Shown: piece after piece, positions 11,280 through 19,539 of the stretch
Numbering within the stretch: the stretch's first letter is position 1
Layout: every line of letters begins with the position of its first letter
NCBI GenBank assembly: GCA_021604805.1
Contig: BQJR01000004.1
Span: 124,001-188,000, forward strand
Length of the DNA: 64,000 bases
Source of the DNA: Planctomycetota bacterium
Lineage (GTDB): Bacteria; Planctomycetota; B15-G4
Reading direction: 5' to 3'
Made by a program: the position numbers and the translations under genes
The notes under the pieces: model-generated
The model's input: only the letters and a program-made list of their open reading frames with translations
Told to the model about the DNA's origin: nothing
Databases searched by the model: none

Positions 11280-13537
11280 AGCAGCGGATCCCGTGACTGG
11301 AACACGTGCTCGCCGTAGGTCAGCGCGTAGAGCACGTGCAGCGCGATGAGCAGCACGAGCAGCGCGGCGCCCCAACGGTGCAGGTAGCGCCACGCGGCGA
11401 GCAGCCCGCGCAGGTCTTCCACGTGCGCCGTGAGCAGCGCGGCGCGATGACTGCGACGCGCAAGGTGCAACACGCTGCGCAACTCGCCATCAGGAACGCC
11501 TTCGGCGCGCGCCCGCTCCGTGATCCGAGCTTGCACGCGCCAGAGATCCCACTGCACGCCGAAGAACGCCACGACGCGACCGAACAGATTGCCGCGCCAC
11601 TGCCGCGCGTGCATCAGCTCGAGCACCTCGCGACGCGCGTCACGTGCGAAGTCGGCGTGCTCCGCGGGAAAGATCTCTTCCACGCGGCCGAGCTCGCCGC
11701 GCAGCTCGTCGAGCTCGAGCTCACGGCCGTTCGCGGCGCGCGGCACCCATGAGTACACGTAGCGTCCGACGGCGCCGGTGAGCAGGAGCGCGGCGAGCAC
11801 CCAGAACGCATGCCCACCCACCGTGTCGCGCGGCGCCATGCCGGCGTGCAGCAAGGCGCAGAGCAGCGCGAGGATGCCGGTGGCCACGTGCCCCGTCATC
11901 CAGGTTCGGAGCGACGCGAAACGGAAGCCACGCACGAGCGCGCGACGCAACAAGTACGCCAGGTTGAGCGCCACGAGTCCCACGGCGACCAAGCCGAGGT
12001 CGAGCCCCAACGCACGACCGGGTCGCAACAACTGATGCTTGAAGTGCGCGGGACGCTCGGCGGCCGGCAGCAAGTAGTAGTCGCTGTGCCAGACGGCCCA
12101 GCCCAGCGCCACGAGCGAGAGCGCGAAGGCCACGCTCAGCGCGCGTACGAGGCCCGTGCCTTGTTCACCCACGGGCTGCACGACGTCGCGGTCGGCCGGA
12201 TCGAAGGAGACACCGGCGCGCTCGAGCAGCGCGAAGGGCGGCACGCCGCCCGCCATCACGAAGACCTCGGTGTTGGGCACCTGCAGCTCACGCCGCGCGT
12301 CGCCCTGCTCCACGGCGAGACGCACTTCGCGGTCCGTGATCTGCGTCACCTCGCTGCAGCGCACCACGCGCAAGGCCCCGGCGGCCTCGGCGTTCTGCAA
12401 GCGCGCGGCGTTGCGCGAGCGGATGCGCGTGAAGGTCTCGCGTCGGTAGGACAACGTGACGTCGTTGCCCGGCTGCTCAGCCAACGCGAGCGCGGCTTCC
12501 ACGGCGCTGTCGCCGCCACCGACCACCAGCACTTGCCGGTCGCGATAGCTCTGAGCGTCGAGCAGGGCGTAAGCGACTTTGGGCAAGTCCTCGCCGGGAA
12601 CCCCTAGTTTCACAGGCGTTCCGCGACGACCCAGCGCGAGGCACACGTTGGCTGCAGCGATCGTTTCGTGCTGCGTGCGCACCCGGTAGCCGCCGCGCTC
12701 GTGGAGTTCCAAGCCCTCCAGACGGCGTCCTCCGCGCAGCGGCAACTCGTGCTGCCGCACGAGCCCTTGCCACAAGTCCACGAGCTCTTCCTTCAGGTAC
12801 GAGCCGTTGCCCAACTTGCCGTGCAGAGGCAGCTCGACCGGTTGCGTGAGCACCAACTTGCGACGCGGGTAGCGCGCCACGGTGCCGCCGGCGTCGTCTT
12901 CCTGGTCGATGAAGGCGAAGCGCAAACCGTGACGCGAGGCTTCGAGCGCGCAGGCCAGACCTGCGGGGCCGGCGCCCACGATGCAGAGGTCGAGTTGCTC
13001 GTCGTGCCCAGGCTCGGGCGCGCGGGCGATGCTGCCGGATCCGCGCACGCGGCGAGCGACCTCGGCGGCCACGCGCGTGCCGTGCTCCACGGCCGTCTTG
13101 ATCAGCGCGTGCGCCGTGACTTCACCGGCCAGGAACAGGCCCGGGCGCTGCGGTGACTCGAGCGCCGGGTCGAGCACCGGGATGTCACGACGTTCGTCGA
13201 GGTCGGCGAGCGTGAGCGAGATGGCGCCCACGGGACACTCGCGTGCGCAAGCTCCCACGCCGGCACAACGCGCGCCGTTCACCACGGCGGCTTGGCCGTG
13301 CAGCATCTGCAACACGTCGTCTTCGGGGCAGACATCCAGGCAGGTGCTGCAGCCCAGGCAACGACTCAGGTCGATGACGGGATGTTGCAAGCGCGCCTTG
13401 TGCGTGCCGAGTTGCACGGCCTCGCGTCGCTCCGCCAAGCCGGCCTCGAGACGCGCCAGCTCCGCGCGCCGCCAGAGCAGCGTGGCCAAGGCGAGCCCGA
13501 GCACGAGCACCACAGCGATGAGCAGCGTCCAACTCAT
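11276..13537 (-). CDS. Ferredoxin / FAD-NAD(P) oxidoreductase / cytochrome b-like membrane fusion
   Basis: A 753-residue fusion. Residues 1-22 are a membrane anchor. Residues 55-105 are a two-cluster ferredoxin: the first cluster has C60, C63, C66 and C70-P. The second has C91, C97 and C101-P but Val94 where a fourth Cys is expected. Residues 183-460 resemble a thioredoxin-reductase-type flavoprotein, with VGAGPAGLACALEA for FAD and VVGGGDSAVEAALAL for NAD(P). Residues 465-745 hold about five or six membrane helices with paired histidines (H550, H564; H720, H734), suiting two b hemes. It is plausibly the electron entry module, passing NAD(P)H or ferredoxin electrons through the membrane to the cytochromes encoded next. 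The direction of flow is inference. Confidence 0.82.
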   Translation of the reverse strand: MSWTLLIAVVLVLGLALATLLWRRAELARLEAGLAERREAVQLGTHKARLQHPVIDLSRCLGCSTCLDVCPEDDVLQMLHGQAAVVNGARCAGVGACARECPVGAISLTLADLDERRDIPVLDPALESPQRPGLFLAGEVTAHALIKTAVEHGTRVAAEVARRVRGSGSIARAPEPGHDEQLDLCIVGAGPAGLACALEASRHGLRFAFIDQEDDAGGTVARYPRRKLVLTQPVELPLHGKLGNGSYLKEELVDLWQGLVRQHELPLRGGRRLEGLELHERGGYRVRTQHETIAAANVCLALGRRGTPVKLGVPGEDLPKVAYALLDAQSYRDRQVLVVGGGDSAVEAALALAEQPGNDVTLSYRRETFTRIRSRNAARLQNAEAAGALRVVRCSEVTQITDREVRLAVEQGDARRELQVPNTEVFVMAGGVPPFALLERAGVSFDPADRDVVQPVGEQGTGLVRALSVAFALSLVALGWAVWHSDYYLLPAAERPAHFKHQLLRPGRALGLDLGLVAVGLVALNLAYLLRRALVRGFRFASLRTWMTGHVATGILALLCALLHAGMAPRDTVGGHAFWVLAALLLTGAVGRYVYSWVPRAANGRELELDELRGELGRVEEIFPAEHADFARDARREVLELMHARQWRGNLFGRVVAFFGVQWDLWRVQARITERARAEGVPDGELRSVLHLARRSHRAALLTAHVEDLRGLLAAWRYLHRWGAALLVLLIALHVLYALTYGEHVFQSRDPLL

Positions 13538-13618
13538 CGTGCGCGCGCCTCGGCTGAGCCCGGCCGACTCGCGAGCGACGCGCCGCGGGACAGCACGCGG
13601 TGCGAGAGCTCCAAGAAG

Positions 13619-14392
13619 TCAGCGCTCGTTGCCGGGGGCGACGGGCGGCAGCTCGGGCCCGAGCCCGCCCGACATCTCATTCACCGAACTCACCACGGGT
13701 GCGCCGCGACGTGAGAGCACCATCTGCCCGCGCAAGGCGCCGGACTGCACGTAGACCTGCGCCGCCTGCTGACAGTTCAGGAAGCGCCGGTCGAGTTTCA
13801 CCACTTGGTGCGCGAGGCCCGTGACCTCACGCTGGATCTCGTGGACCGCGGCCGCATTGAAGTCGTGCTTCAGGAACAGCGCCATGTCGCGCAGCACGCC
13901 AGCGAGCTGCGCATAGCCTTCGCGCGCGGGCTCGAGTTCGGCGAGGATCGCGTCGTAGCGCTCGCGCGTTTCTTCCAGACGATCTCGGCTGTGCTGCGCG
14001 AGCGCCTCGCTGCTGTACTCCTTGAGGTCGAGCGTCCAGGCGGCGAAGACTTGGTTCGCCGTGCGTTGCATCGGTTCGGCGCGCGCGCGCAAGCTCTCTT
14101 GTTGCGCTTCCACCCGATCGACAGCGTCCTCGAAGCGCGCGTAGGACTCCAGCGCGTCGCCACCGAAGTCGGGACCCACGAGCACGTTCAGGGCCAGCAG
14201 CGCCTCGCGCATCCGGTCGCGGCAGAGCACCGCTTCCACGTGCACGTGCTCCACGTCTTCGAGCAGACCATCCACTTGCGAGAGCGAGCTGTCGCTCTGC
14301 TGGATGAACAAGCCCGACATGCTGGCGCAGCCGGTGAGCGCCGCAGCGAGCAAGCCAGCCGCGGCGAAACGAGAGAGCGAACGCGACGCCAT
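13619..14392 (-). CDS. DUF2959-like coiled-coil lipoprotein
   Basis: A 257-residue lipoprotein: the signal sequence ends in AALTGC (Cys22). The mature protein is mostly helical and coiled-coil prone, with heptad-rich stretches around RDRLEETRERYDAILAELEP, and ends in a Pro/Gly-rich tail. Length and helix content resemble DUF2959 periplasmic proteins; the assignment is by eye. AAGGTGG five bases before ATG 14392 favours this start over an upstream GTG. It is the first gene after the terminator of the cytochrome-maturation genes and lies 81 bases before the flavin fusion gene, so it probably heads the cytochrome operon. Confidence 0.7.
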   Translation of the reverse strand: MASRSLSRFAAAGLLAAALTGCASMSGLFIQQSDSSLSQVDGLLEDVEHVHVEAVLCRDRMREALLALNVLVGPDFGGDALESYARFEDAVDRVEAQQESLRARAEPMQRTANQVFAAWTLDLKEYSSEALAQHSRDRLEETRERYDAILAELEPAREGYAQLAGVLRDMALFLKHDFNAAAVHEIQREVTGLAHQVVKLDRRFLNCQQAAQVYVQSGALRGQMVLSRRGAPVVSSVNEMSGGLGPELPPVAPGNER

Positions 14393-14506
14393 GACTGCCA
14401 CCTTTCAGAGAGAGCTCGGCGCAGACTTCCCCCGAGCGTGCGACCGTTCTCTCCCTTCGGCACACAGCGAGACGACTTGAGTCGCGTGCACGCTCGAGGC
14501 GACCTG

Positions 14507-14531
14507 CGCGCGACCACGAACAGGTCGCGCG
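14507..14531 (-). terminator. Hairpin downstream of ccsA
   Basis: Nine-base perfect stem, CGCGCGACC (14507-14515) and GGTCGCGCG (14523-14531), with a seven-base loop. It starts ten bases past the ccsA stop in the direction of transcription and would separate the maturation genes from the cytochrome operon. There is no clear U-tract. Confidence 0.55.
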
Positions 14532-14541
14532 AGTGACCGAG

Positions 14542-16371
14542 TCAGTTCGCCGGCGTGGCTTCGGCGGGACCGCGGGGCCACAGCGCGACCGCGCACACGC
14601 CCCACTGCAGCAGGTAGTAACTCCACAACGCGTTGTGGATGCCGCTGGTGAAGCCGTAGCTGTGCAAGCCGACACCGAGCAAGTTCACGCCCCACCACGA
14701 GAAGGCGATCACGGTGCCGGAGAAGGCCGCGGCCCAGGCCGTGCCGAAGGCGCGTAAGCGCCCGGCCTTGCGAGCGTGCAGGATCGCGACCTGCGTGATC
14801 ACGATGAGCAGCGCGCCGTTTTCCTTCGGGTCCCAGCCCCAGAAGCGGCCCCAACTCTCGTTGGCCCAGATGCCGCCGAGGATCGTGCCGACGGTGGCGA
14901 AGAAGGCGGCGAAGGCCACGATGCCGTAGATCATGCGCGCGAGTTCGCGCTCCCAGGCGGCGTCGGCGCGACGCAGGCGCAACAGGCGCGCGAGCAGCAA
15001 GCCGTTGCCGAGGAGCGCGGCGAGCATGCCCGCGGAGTAACCCAGCGTGATCGCCGTCACGTGCGTGGCCAGCCAGAAGTTCGTGTCGAGCACGGCGATC
15101 AAGCTGGGCATCGTGTCTTGCTTGTCGAGCAGCTCGTAACCATTGGCCAGGAACAGGCCCACGCTGCCGAGGATCGCTGCGGCCGCGAGCCCCACGCGGC
15201 GCTTCGTCATCCACTCCATGATGAGCGCGAGCAGACAGCCCGTGGCGGCCACGAAGAGAACGGTTTCGTAGAGCGTGCTCACCGGCGGACGACCGCGGAT
15301 CACGCAACGCAACACGATCACGGCGCAGAGCAGCAGCGTGCCGAGCGCGGCGGCGCAGAGACCGAGACGCGGCACCCAACGCGAGGCCGGTCGCAACCAC
15401 GAGATCGCCACGAGCACGAAGGAGAGCAAGAAGCAGGCGAGCGCGTGACTCAGTAGACCGAGGCGGTGGTAACGCAGCTCGAGGTCGACCTGCCCGCCTT
15501 CGCCGCGCGCCGCCATCAGCGCGCGCGTGCCGCGTTGGAACTCGTCGAGCGTGGCGGTGAAGGCCGTGGCGTCGTGGCGCTGACGCTTGAGTTGTTGCCA
15601 CAGGCCCATCAAGCGCGCGTGCTCCGGGTCGACGGACAAGGCCTGGCGTCCGCGCTGTTCCATGTCGGCTGGGGTGAGCCACTCCGCCGTGGTGTCCACG
15701 CCCACGCCCGGTGGCAACAGGGCCAGCGCGCGTGTGGCTTCGAGCGGGTCGAGCAGCCCGAGGAAACTGTTCACGTTGCTGGCGAGCACGACCGTCTGCG
15801 CTTGCAGGTTGCTGCGCTCGCGTTCCTCGAGTTGCGCGGCTTCGTGCGCGAGTTCGAAGAGTCGCGAGAGGCCGGGTTCGAGTTCGCGGAAGCTGTAGCG
15901 ATCGCGCTTTCTGTGCTCGCCGACCATGATCTCGACGGCGCGGATCACGGCGTCGTCTTGAACCAGGAAGAGCGGGTCTTCGACGGCGAGCTCCGGGTGC
16001 AGCAACACGCGCAGCAGCCACTCGGGTGCGCTCAGCTTGCTGCCGTCGGCGAGGCTCAGACTGCGTTTGCCGCTCAGGCGCAGCAGCGTCACGTCGGCCA
16101 GACTGCGCAGCGGCTTGACGCGACCGCCGTCTTGCACGGGCAGCGCTTCGAAGAGCTCAACTGTGGCCGCGGGCATCACCGACGGCACGTGATCGGCCTC
16201 GGACGCGGGTGCCGACTGCGGCGCGGGCGTTGCTGCGGGCGCGGCGGCGGGCGCGGCGGCGGGCGCGGCGGCGGGTGCGGGCACGGCGGCGAGTACGCGT
16301 GCGGGCGCGGTGAGCACCGTCAGCACGGCTGCGAGCAGCACCGTGGAGAACGCGAGCGTGCGTCGCGTCAT
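14542..16371 (-). CDS. ccsA: Cytochrome c biogenesis protein CcsA (system II heme handling)
   Basis: A 609-residue protein. After an N-terminal hydrophobic segment comes an Ala/Pro low-complexity linker, then a soluble region of about 250 residues. The C-terminal ~310 residues have about eight membrane helices and the tryptophan-rich heme-handling motif WGRFWGWDPKENGALL. In system II, CcsA/CcsB with ResB delivers heme to the outer face of the membrane and attaches it to CXXCH apoproteins. The long N-terminal extension is larger than in classic CcsA. Its ATG overlaps the resB stop (ATGA), and a multiheme cytochrome cluster follows it, the likely client. Confidence 0.92.
   Translation of the reverse strand: MTRRTLAFSTVLLAAVLTVLTAPARVLAAVPAPAAAPAAAPAAAPAATPAPQSAPASEADHVPSVMPAATVELFEALPVQDGGRVKPLRSLADVTLLRLSGKRSLSLADGSKLSAPEWLLRVLLHPELAVEDPLFLVQDDAVIRAVEIMVGEHRKRDRYSFRELEPGLSRLFELAHEAAQLEERERSNLQAQTVVLASNVNSFLGLLDPLEATRALALLPPGVGVDTTAEWLTPADMEQRGRQALSVDPEHARLMGLWQQLKRQRHDATAFTATLDEFQRGTRALMAARGEGGQVDLELRYHRLGLLSHALACFLLSFVLVAISWLRPASRWVPRLGLCAAALGTLLLCAVIVLRCVIRGRPPVSTLYETVLFVAATGCLLALIMEWMTKRRVGLAAAAILGSVGLFLANGYELLDKQDTMPSLIAVLDTNFWLATHVTAITLGYSAGMLAALLGNGLLLARLLRLRRADAAWERELARMIYGIVAFAAFFATVGTILGGIWANESWGRFWGWDPKENGALLIVITQVAILHARKAGRLRAFGTAWAAAFSGTVIAFSWWGVNLLGVGLHSYGFTSGIHNALWSYYLLQWGVCAVALWPRGPAEATPAN
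16237..16272 (-). repeat. Three perfect 12-bp tandem repeats in ccsA
   Basis: The unit GGGCGCGGCGGC occurs three times in a row (16237-16248, 16249-16260, 16261-16272) and then degenerates. In frame it encodes the (APAA)n linker just after the N-terminal hydrophobic segment of CcsA. Multiples of 12 bp keep the frame, so copy number may vary without breaking the gene. Confidence 0.85.
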
Positions 16372-17543
16372 GACCGGGCTCCTTGGCGACGCAGGTTGCG
16401 CCACAACATGCGCCCGAAGTGACCGGCCATGCCGAGCGCGATGACGATGCAACCGATGAGCGGCCACTGGTCGGCGGGGTTGCGCACGACGGCGAGCGTG
16501 GAGAAGAGCGGCGCACCGGGCGCGGCGTTGGCCGGCCCCCACGACGCTTGGTAGAGCACGAGGCCTTCGTCGCGGAGCGGCTCGTTCATCGAGATGCGCA
16601 CAGCGCGTTCGGTCGGCCCGGCCTGTACGCGCACGTCACTCAGGAACGACTTGGGCATGCCGGTGCCGGGGTGGTCTTCTTTCTGGAAGTCGTCAAGCGT
16701 GATGCGGAAGGGCATCGGGTAACGCTCGTGCCGCAGGTCGACGGCGAAGCGGCGCTCGGCCACGCGCGCGCCGAAGGGATGCAGGTCGCGCCCCCAGACG
16801 AGGCCCGCGTGCTCGCTGCCGTCGTGTCCGCGCAAGAGCACCTGGGCGCCGGCGATGTTGCGCTCGGACTGTGCGTCGAGCGGCAAGGCGCGCAGCATCA
16901 CGCCGCCGGCGCCGTCGGCCCCCACGCTGCAGTTCGGCATGAAGTAGCGCAGCTCGACATCGAAGGGCAAGTCGCTGCCTTGCAGTCGCACGCCCTGCGC
17001 GTTGGTCGCTTGCAGAAAGGCCTCCTGCGGCACGAGGTGCTCGCGCACGCTGCCGTCGGGCAAGGCCTCGCTGATCGCCAACTCCCAGCGGTGGTAACTC
17101 TGATACGTGGCCGAGGACTGCCCTTCGAAGAGCGTGACGTGCCCTTCTTCGGAGTGGTGCAACTTCACGAAGCCCGAGAGGAACAGCAGCGCGATCCCCA
17201 AGTGCGTGGCGAGCACGCCGAGGTTGCGATCGAAGCTGGCGCGCAAGCGCAGCATGCCGCCCACCACGAGGTTCACGAAGAGCACGCTCATCACGAGGTT
17301 CGCGCCCGGCAGCGGGATCGGCACCGGACCCAACCAGTGCACGAGCAGGTACGACTCGAAGTATTTCTTCTGCACTTCGAAGAGGCCGTGCTCCACCTGC
17401 GCCAAGGTGCCCAACCAAGTGAGCAAGCCGAGCAGCAGCAAGAGCGTGCAGCTCAATTCGAGTGAGCCGAAGAGCGCGACGAAACGCTGCCCGACACTGC
17501 GAGGGCGCCGCACGCCGTGCTGGTCGGGAGCGCGTTCAGCCAT
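16368..17543 (-). CDS. resB: ResB-like cytochrome c biogenesis protein
   Basis: A 391-residue membrane protein. Hydrophobic helices lie near residues 26-46, 78-95 and 108-127, and one near the C-terminus (WPLIGCIVIALGMAGHFGRM). A large extracytoplasmic domain sits between the third and last helices. The LELSCTLLLLLGLLTWLGTL first helix and the late VLYQASWGP segment are typical of ResB/Ccs1. ResB forms the heme transport and attachment complex of system II with CcsA. It overlaps the preceding lipoprotein gene by eight bases and ccsA by four, so the three are one operon. Confidence 0.88.
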   Translation of the reverse strand: MAERAPDQHGVRRPRSVGQRFVALFGSLELSCTLLLLLGLLTWLGTLAQVEHGLFEVQKKYFESYLLVHWLGPVPIPLPGANLVMSVLFVNLVVGGMLRLRASFDRNLGVLATHLGIALLFLSGFVKLHHSEEGHVTLFEGQSSATYQSYHRWELAISEALPDGSVREHLVPQEAFLQATNAQGVRLQGSDLPFDVELRYFMPNCSVGADGAGGVMLRALPLDAQSERNIAGAQVLLRGHDGSEHAGLVWGRDLHPFGARVAERRFAVDLRHERYPMPFRITLDDFQKEDHPGTGMPKSFLSDVRVQAGPTERAVRISMNEPLRDEGLVLYQASWGPANAAPGAPLFSTLAVVRNPADQWPLIGCIVIALGMAGHFGRMLWRNLRRQGARS

Positions 17544-18756
17544 TGCGCGGGGCCTTCAGCGAGGCACAGAACTCGAGGAAGGCCGCGCGTTGCGTCTGCG
17601 CGATCTTGCGCGGGCCGACGAGCTTCACGAACACGGTCTGCGCGCCGAGCGGCTGCACCACGCCGAGCAACAGCGCGTCGCCTTGCGCGCTGGCGCCCAT
17701 GCCGGCGAAGGGGCCGGCGCGCTCGAGCAGGAACGCGTCGCGACCGAGCACAGACACCTTCGGGAGCGCGGCGAAGTCGGCGTCGCTCAACGCGCTGTGA
17801 CCGACTTGCTCGGACCAACGATCGAGATTCGCACGCACACCGCCGGCGCTGCCGGGGAGCAGCGAGAGCGTGACGCGCAGCTGCGGCTCGTCGCGCAGTT
17901 CGAAGGCGGCGAGGCTCATCGAAGAGCCGCTCGCGAGCGTCCACGCCGCGGGCACCTGCCACGCGAGCGGCGCGCCGGAGACTGCGTCGCCCGGCGCGTC
18001 GTCGCCGGGGTGCGGCTGTCCGACATGACTCGCGTGATCGTGGGGCTCGTCCGTCGGGTGCGGCTGTCCGGCGTGACTGGCGTGATCGTGCGCAGGCGCC
18101 GCAGCGGGACGCATCGAGGCGGCGAGCGCGAAGAAGGCGTCGGCCTCGTGCTCCCAGACCTCCACCGGCCCGACGGCTTTCAAGAACAACGAGCCCTCCG
18201 GCGACACGTGCAACAAGCCGAGCAAGCGCTGCTCACCCTCGCTGCGCTCGCCGCTCATGCCGGTGAACGCGCCGCGCACGTCGACAACGGAAGCTTGCAT
18301 GCCGAACAAGCTCGCGCGCGGCAAGCTCTCGGCCTGCTGCTGCGTGATCGGCGGCTGTGCCATCTGCCCGCGCCAGCGATTCACGTTGGCGAGCAAGCCG
18401 CCTGCCGTGCCGGGCAAGCTCGAGAGGTAACAGTCGGCGCCGGAGTCACCGGGAGGCGCGAAGTTGAGGATGCGCATCGACGTGGGCGCCAGCTCGCGCC
18501 AGCCCTCCGGCAACTCGAAGTCCACCGGCGGGCGCCCCGGGCTCGACGCAGCCTGCGCCCCCGAAGCACCGCTGCTCGCAGACGTGGGCGCGCCACCGGA
18601 GCGGGTGAAACCGAAGCGTTCGGCCTCGCTGGCGTCGAAGCGCGGCGCGGGGTCGCCCTCGGCAAGCACGCGCGTGGCCGTGATCGCGTGCACAGGCTGT
18701 TCGCCGTCCGAACACGCGACCGGCGCGAACAAGAGCAGCAAGGCAGCACGACGCAT
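17536..18756 (-). CDS. Two-domain lipoprotein with His-rich linker, in the ResB-CcsA operon
   Basis: A 406-residue lipoprotein (lipobox ending APVAC, Cys15). It has two homologous domains, about residues 85-215 and 260-405. Each has a W-R-(E/T)-L start, an LPG(T/S)AGG segment followed by (L/R)ANVNRW or RANLDRW, then a FGMQA/LGRDA loop and an (A)FTGM or PFAGMG turn. Between them is a histidine-rich linker with two near-identical units (HDHASHAGQPHP and HDHASHVGQPHP) that could bind metal ions. I do not recognise a characterised family. Position before resB and ccsA suggests a role in cytochrome maturation, perhaps metal or heme handling; that is inference. ATG 18756 is the start that places the lipobox correctly. 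Confidence 0.7.
   Translation of the reverse strand: MRRAALLLLFAPVACSDGEQPVHAITATRVLAEGDPAPRFDASEAERFGFTRSGGAPTSASSGASGAQAASSPGRPPVDFELPEGWRELAPTSMRILNFAPPGDSGADCYLSSLPGTAGGLLANVNRWRGQMAQPPITQQQAESLPRASLFGMQASVVDVRGAFTGMSGERSEGEQRLLGLLHVSPEGSLFLKAVGPVEVWEHEADAFFALAASMRPAAAPAHDHASHAGQPHPTDEPHDHASHVGQPHPGDDAPGDAVSGAPLAWQVPAAWTLASGSSMSLAAFELRDEPQLRVTLSLLPGSAGGVRANLDRWSEQVGHSALSDADFAALPKVSVLGRDAFLLERAGPFAGMGASAQGDALLLGVVQPLGAQTVFVKLVGPRKIAQTQRAAFLEFCASLKAPRNG
18008..18090 (-). repeat. Direct repeat encoding a duplicated His-rich motif
   Basis: Two about 35-bp copies, 18008-18042 and 18056-18090, offset by 48 bp. They differ at few positions and encode the two HDHASH-GQPHP units in the linker of the two-domain lipoprotein. 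An in-frame duplication. Confidence 0.8.
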
Positions 18757-18883
18757 CCAGCGCGCGCGCCACACGGCTGCGACGCAGGGCAACTCCCTGC
18801 GGGGTGAACTCGACACACCTGATCTCCGCGACACTCGGGCATCGCGAGGATACTCGTTCACCTCGCCCGCTTGCCATCGGCCC

Positions 18884-18915
18884 GCGAGGGTGGCGACTTG
18901 AAGCGCCACCCTCGC
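18884..18915 (-). terminator. Strong hairpin after the 18928-19440 gene
   Basis: Twelve-base perfect stem, GCGAGGGTGGCG (18884-18895) and CGCCACCCTCGC (18904-18915), with an eight-base loop, starting 12 bases past the stop codon. It also separates this gene from the downstream lipoprotein-resB-ccsA operon. Confidence 0.7.
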
Positions 18916-18927
18916 AAGCGGAAGGAC

Positions 18928-19440
18928 TCAGACCGCGGGGATCTCGGGGACCTCCCAGTTCATCGCCACGATCAACTTCACTTTCACCTCCACGCCGTCG
19001 GCGGTGACCGTCACGCTGGCGCGCTTCCCGTTCGGCTTGATCAGGTTGAACACATGCCGGTCCCACCACGAGAAAGGTGGTGGCGCGGGAGCGGGCACGC
19101 AGTCTCCGTAGAGATCGGCCGGGTCGATCTGCACGTCGTACGCGCCTTCGACGAGTGACGGCTGCTTGCAACGGATCAAGGTGCAACAACTCTCCCTCAC
19201 CGCGTCGTCGCTGATCTGGCCGGAGCCGGAGTTGAACGCGGCTTGCAGGTTCGCGACGACCTGGTGGTAGCTGAGCACGTCGCACGGTGGGCCGTTGAGC
19301 CACGCGTACTGCTGGCGCATCGCGAGGCGGCTCGCTTCCTTGAGCAGCCGCATGCGAAGCGGTGTGGGATCCGGAACCGCGGCGTGCCAGTCCCCGCGGT
19401 ATCCGACGCCTAGCGACAGGCCTTGGACTTCAATCGTCAT
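18928..19440 (-). CDS. Hypothetical protein, 170 aa
   Basis: No family recognised. A soluble-looking protein without a signal peptide or membrane helix. The N-terminal half is helical (LKEASRLAMRQQYAWLNG). A cysteine-rich patch ESCCTLIRC lies in the middle. The C-terminal part is Pro-rich (APAPPPF) and followed by short beta strands (ASVTVTADGVEVKVKLIV). A GGGAG seven bases before the ATG supports the start, and a strong hairpin follows the stop. It has its own transcription unit downstream of the kinase gene. Confidence 0.65.
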   Translation of the reverse strand: MTIEVQGLSLGVGYRGDWHAAVPDPTPLRMRLLKEASRLAMRQQYAWLNGPPCDVLSYHQVVANLQAAFNSGSGQISDDAVRESCCTLIRCKQPSLVEGAYDVQIDPADLYGDCVPAPAPPPFSWWDRHVFNLIKPNGKRASVTVTADGVEVKVKLIVAMNWEVPEIPAV

Positions 19441-19539
19441 GGTGCATCTCCCTGGTGTGATGAAACAAAGCTGTTGCGAAGGTGACGGTCGCGATCGGGC
19501 CCCACCCCGTGCGCGCCGTGGGACTCGGCGACGGAAGCG

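Noticed and set aside
7507..11318. Long plus-strand frames opposite the barrel and cytochrome genes.
   Set aside because: The CXXCH motifs and signal peptides are on the minus strand; the plus-strand products are Ala/Val/His-rich with no motif.
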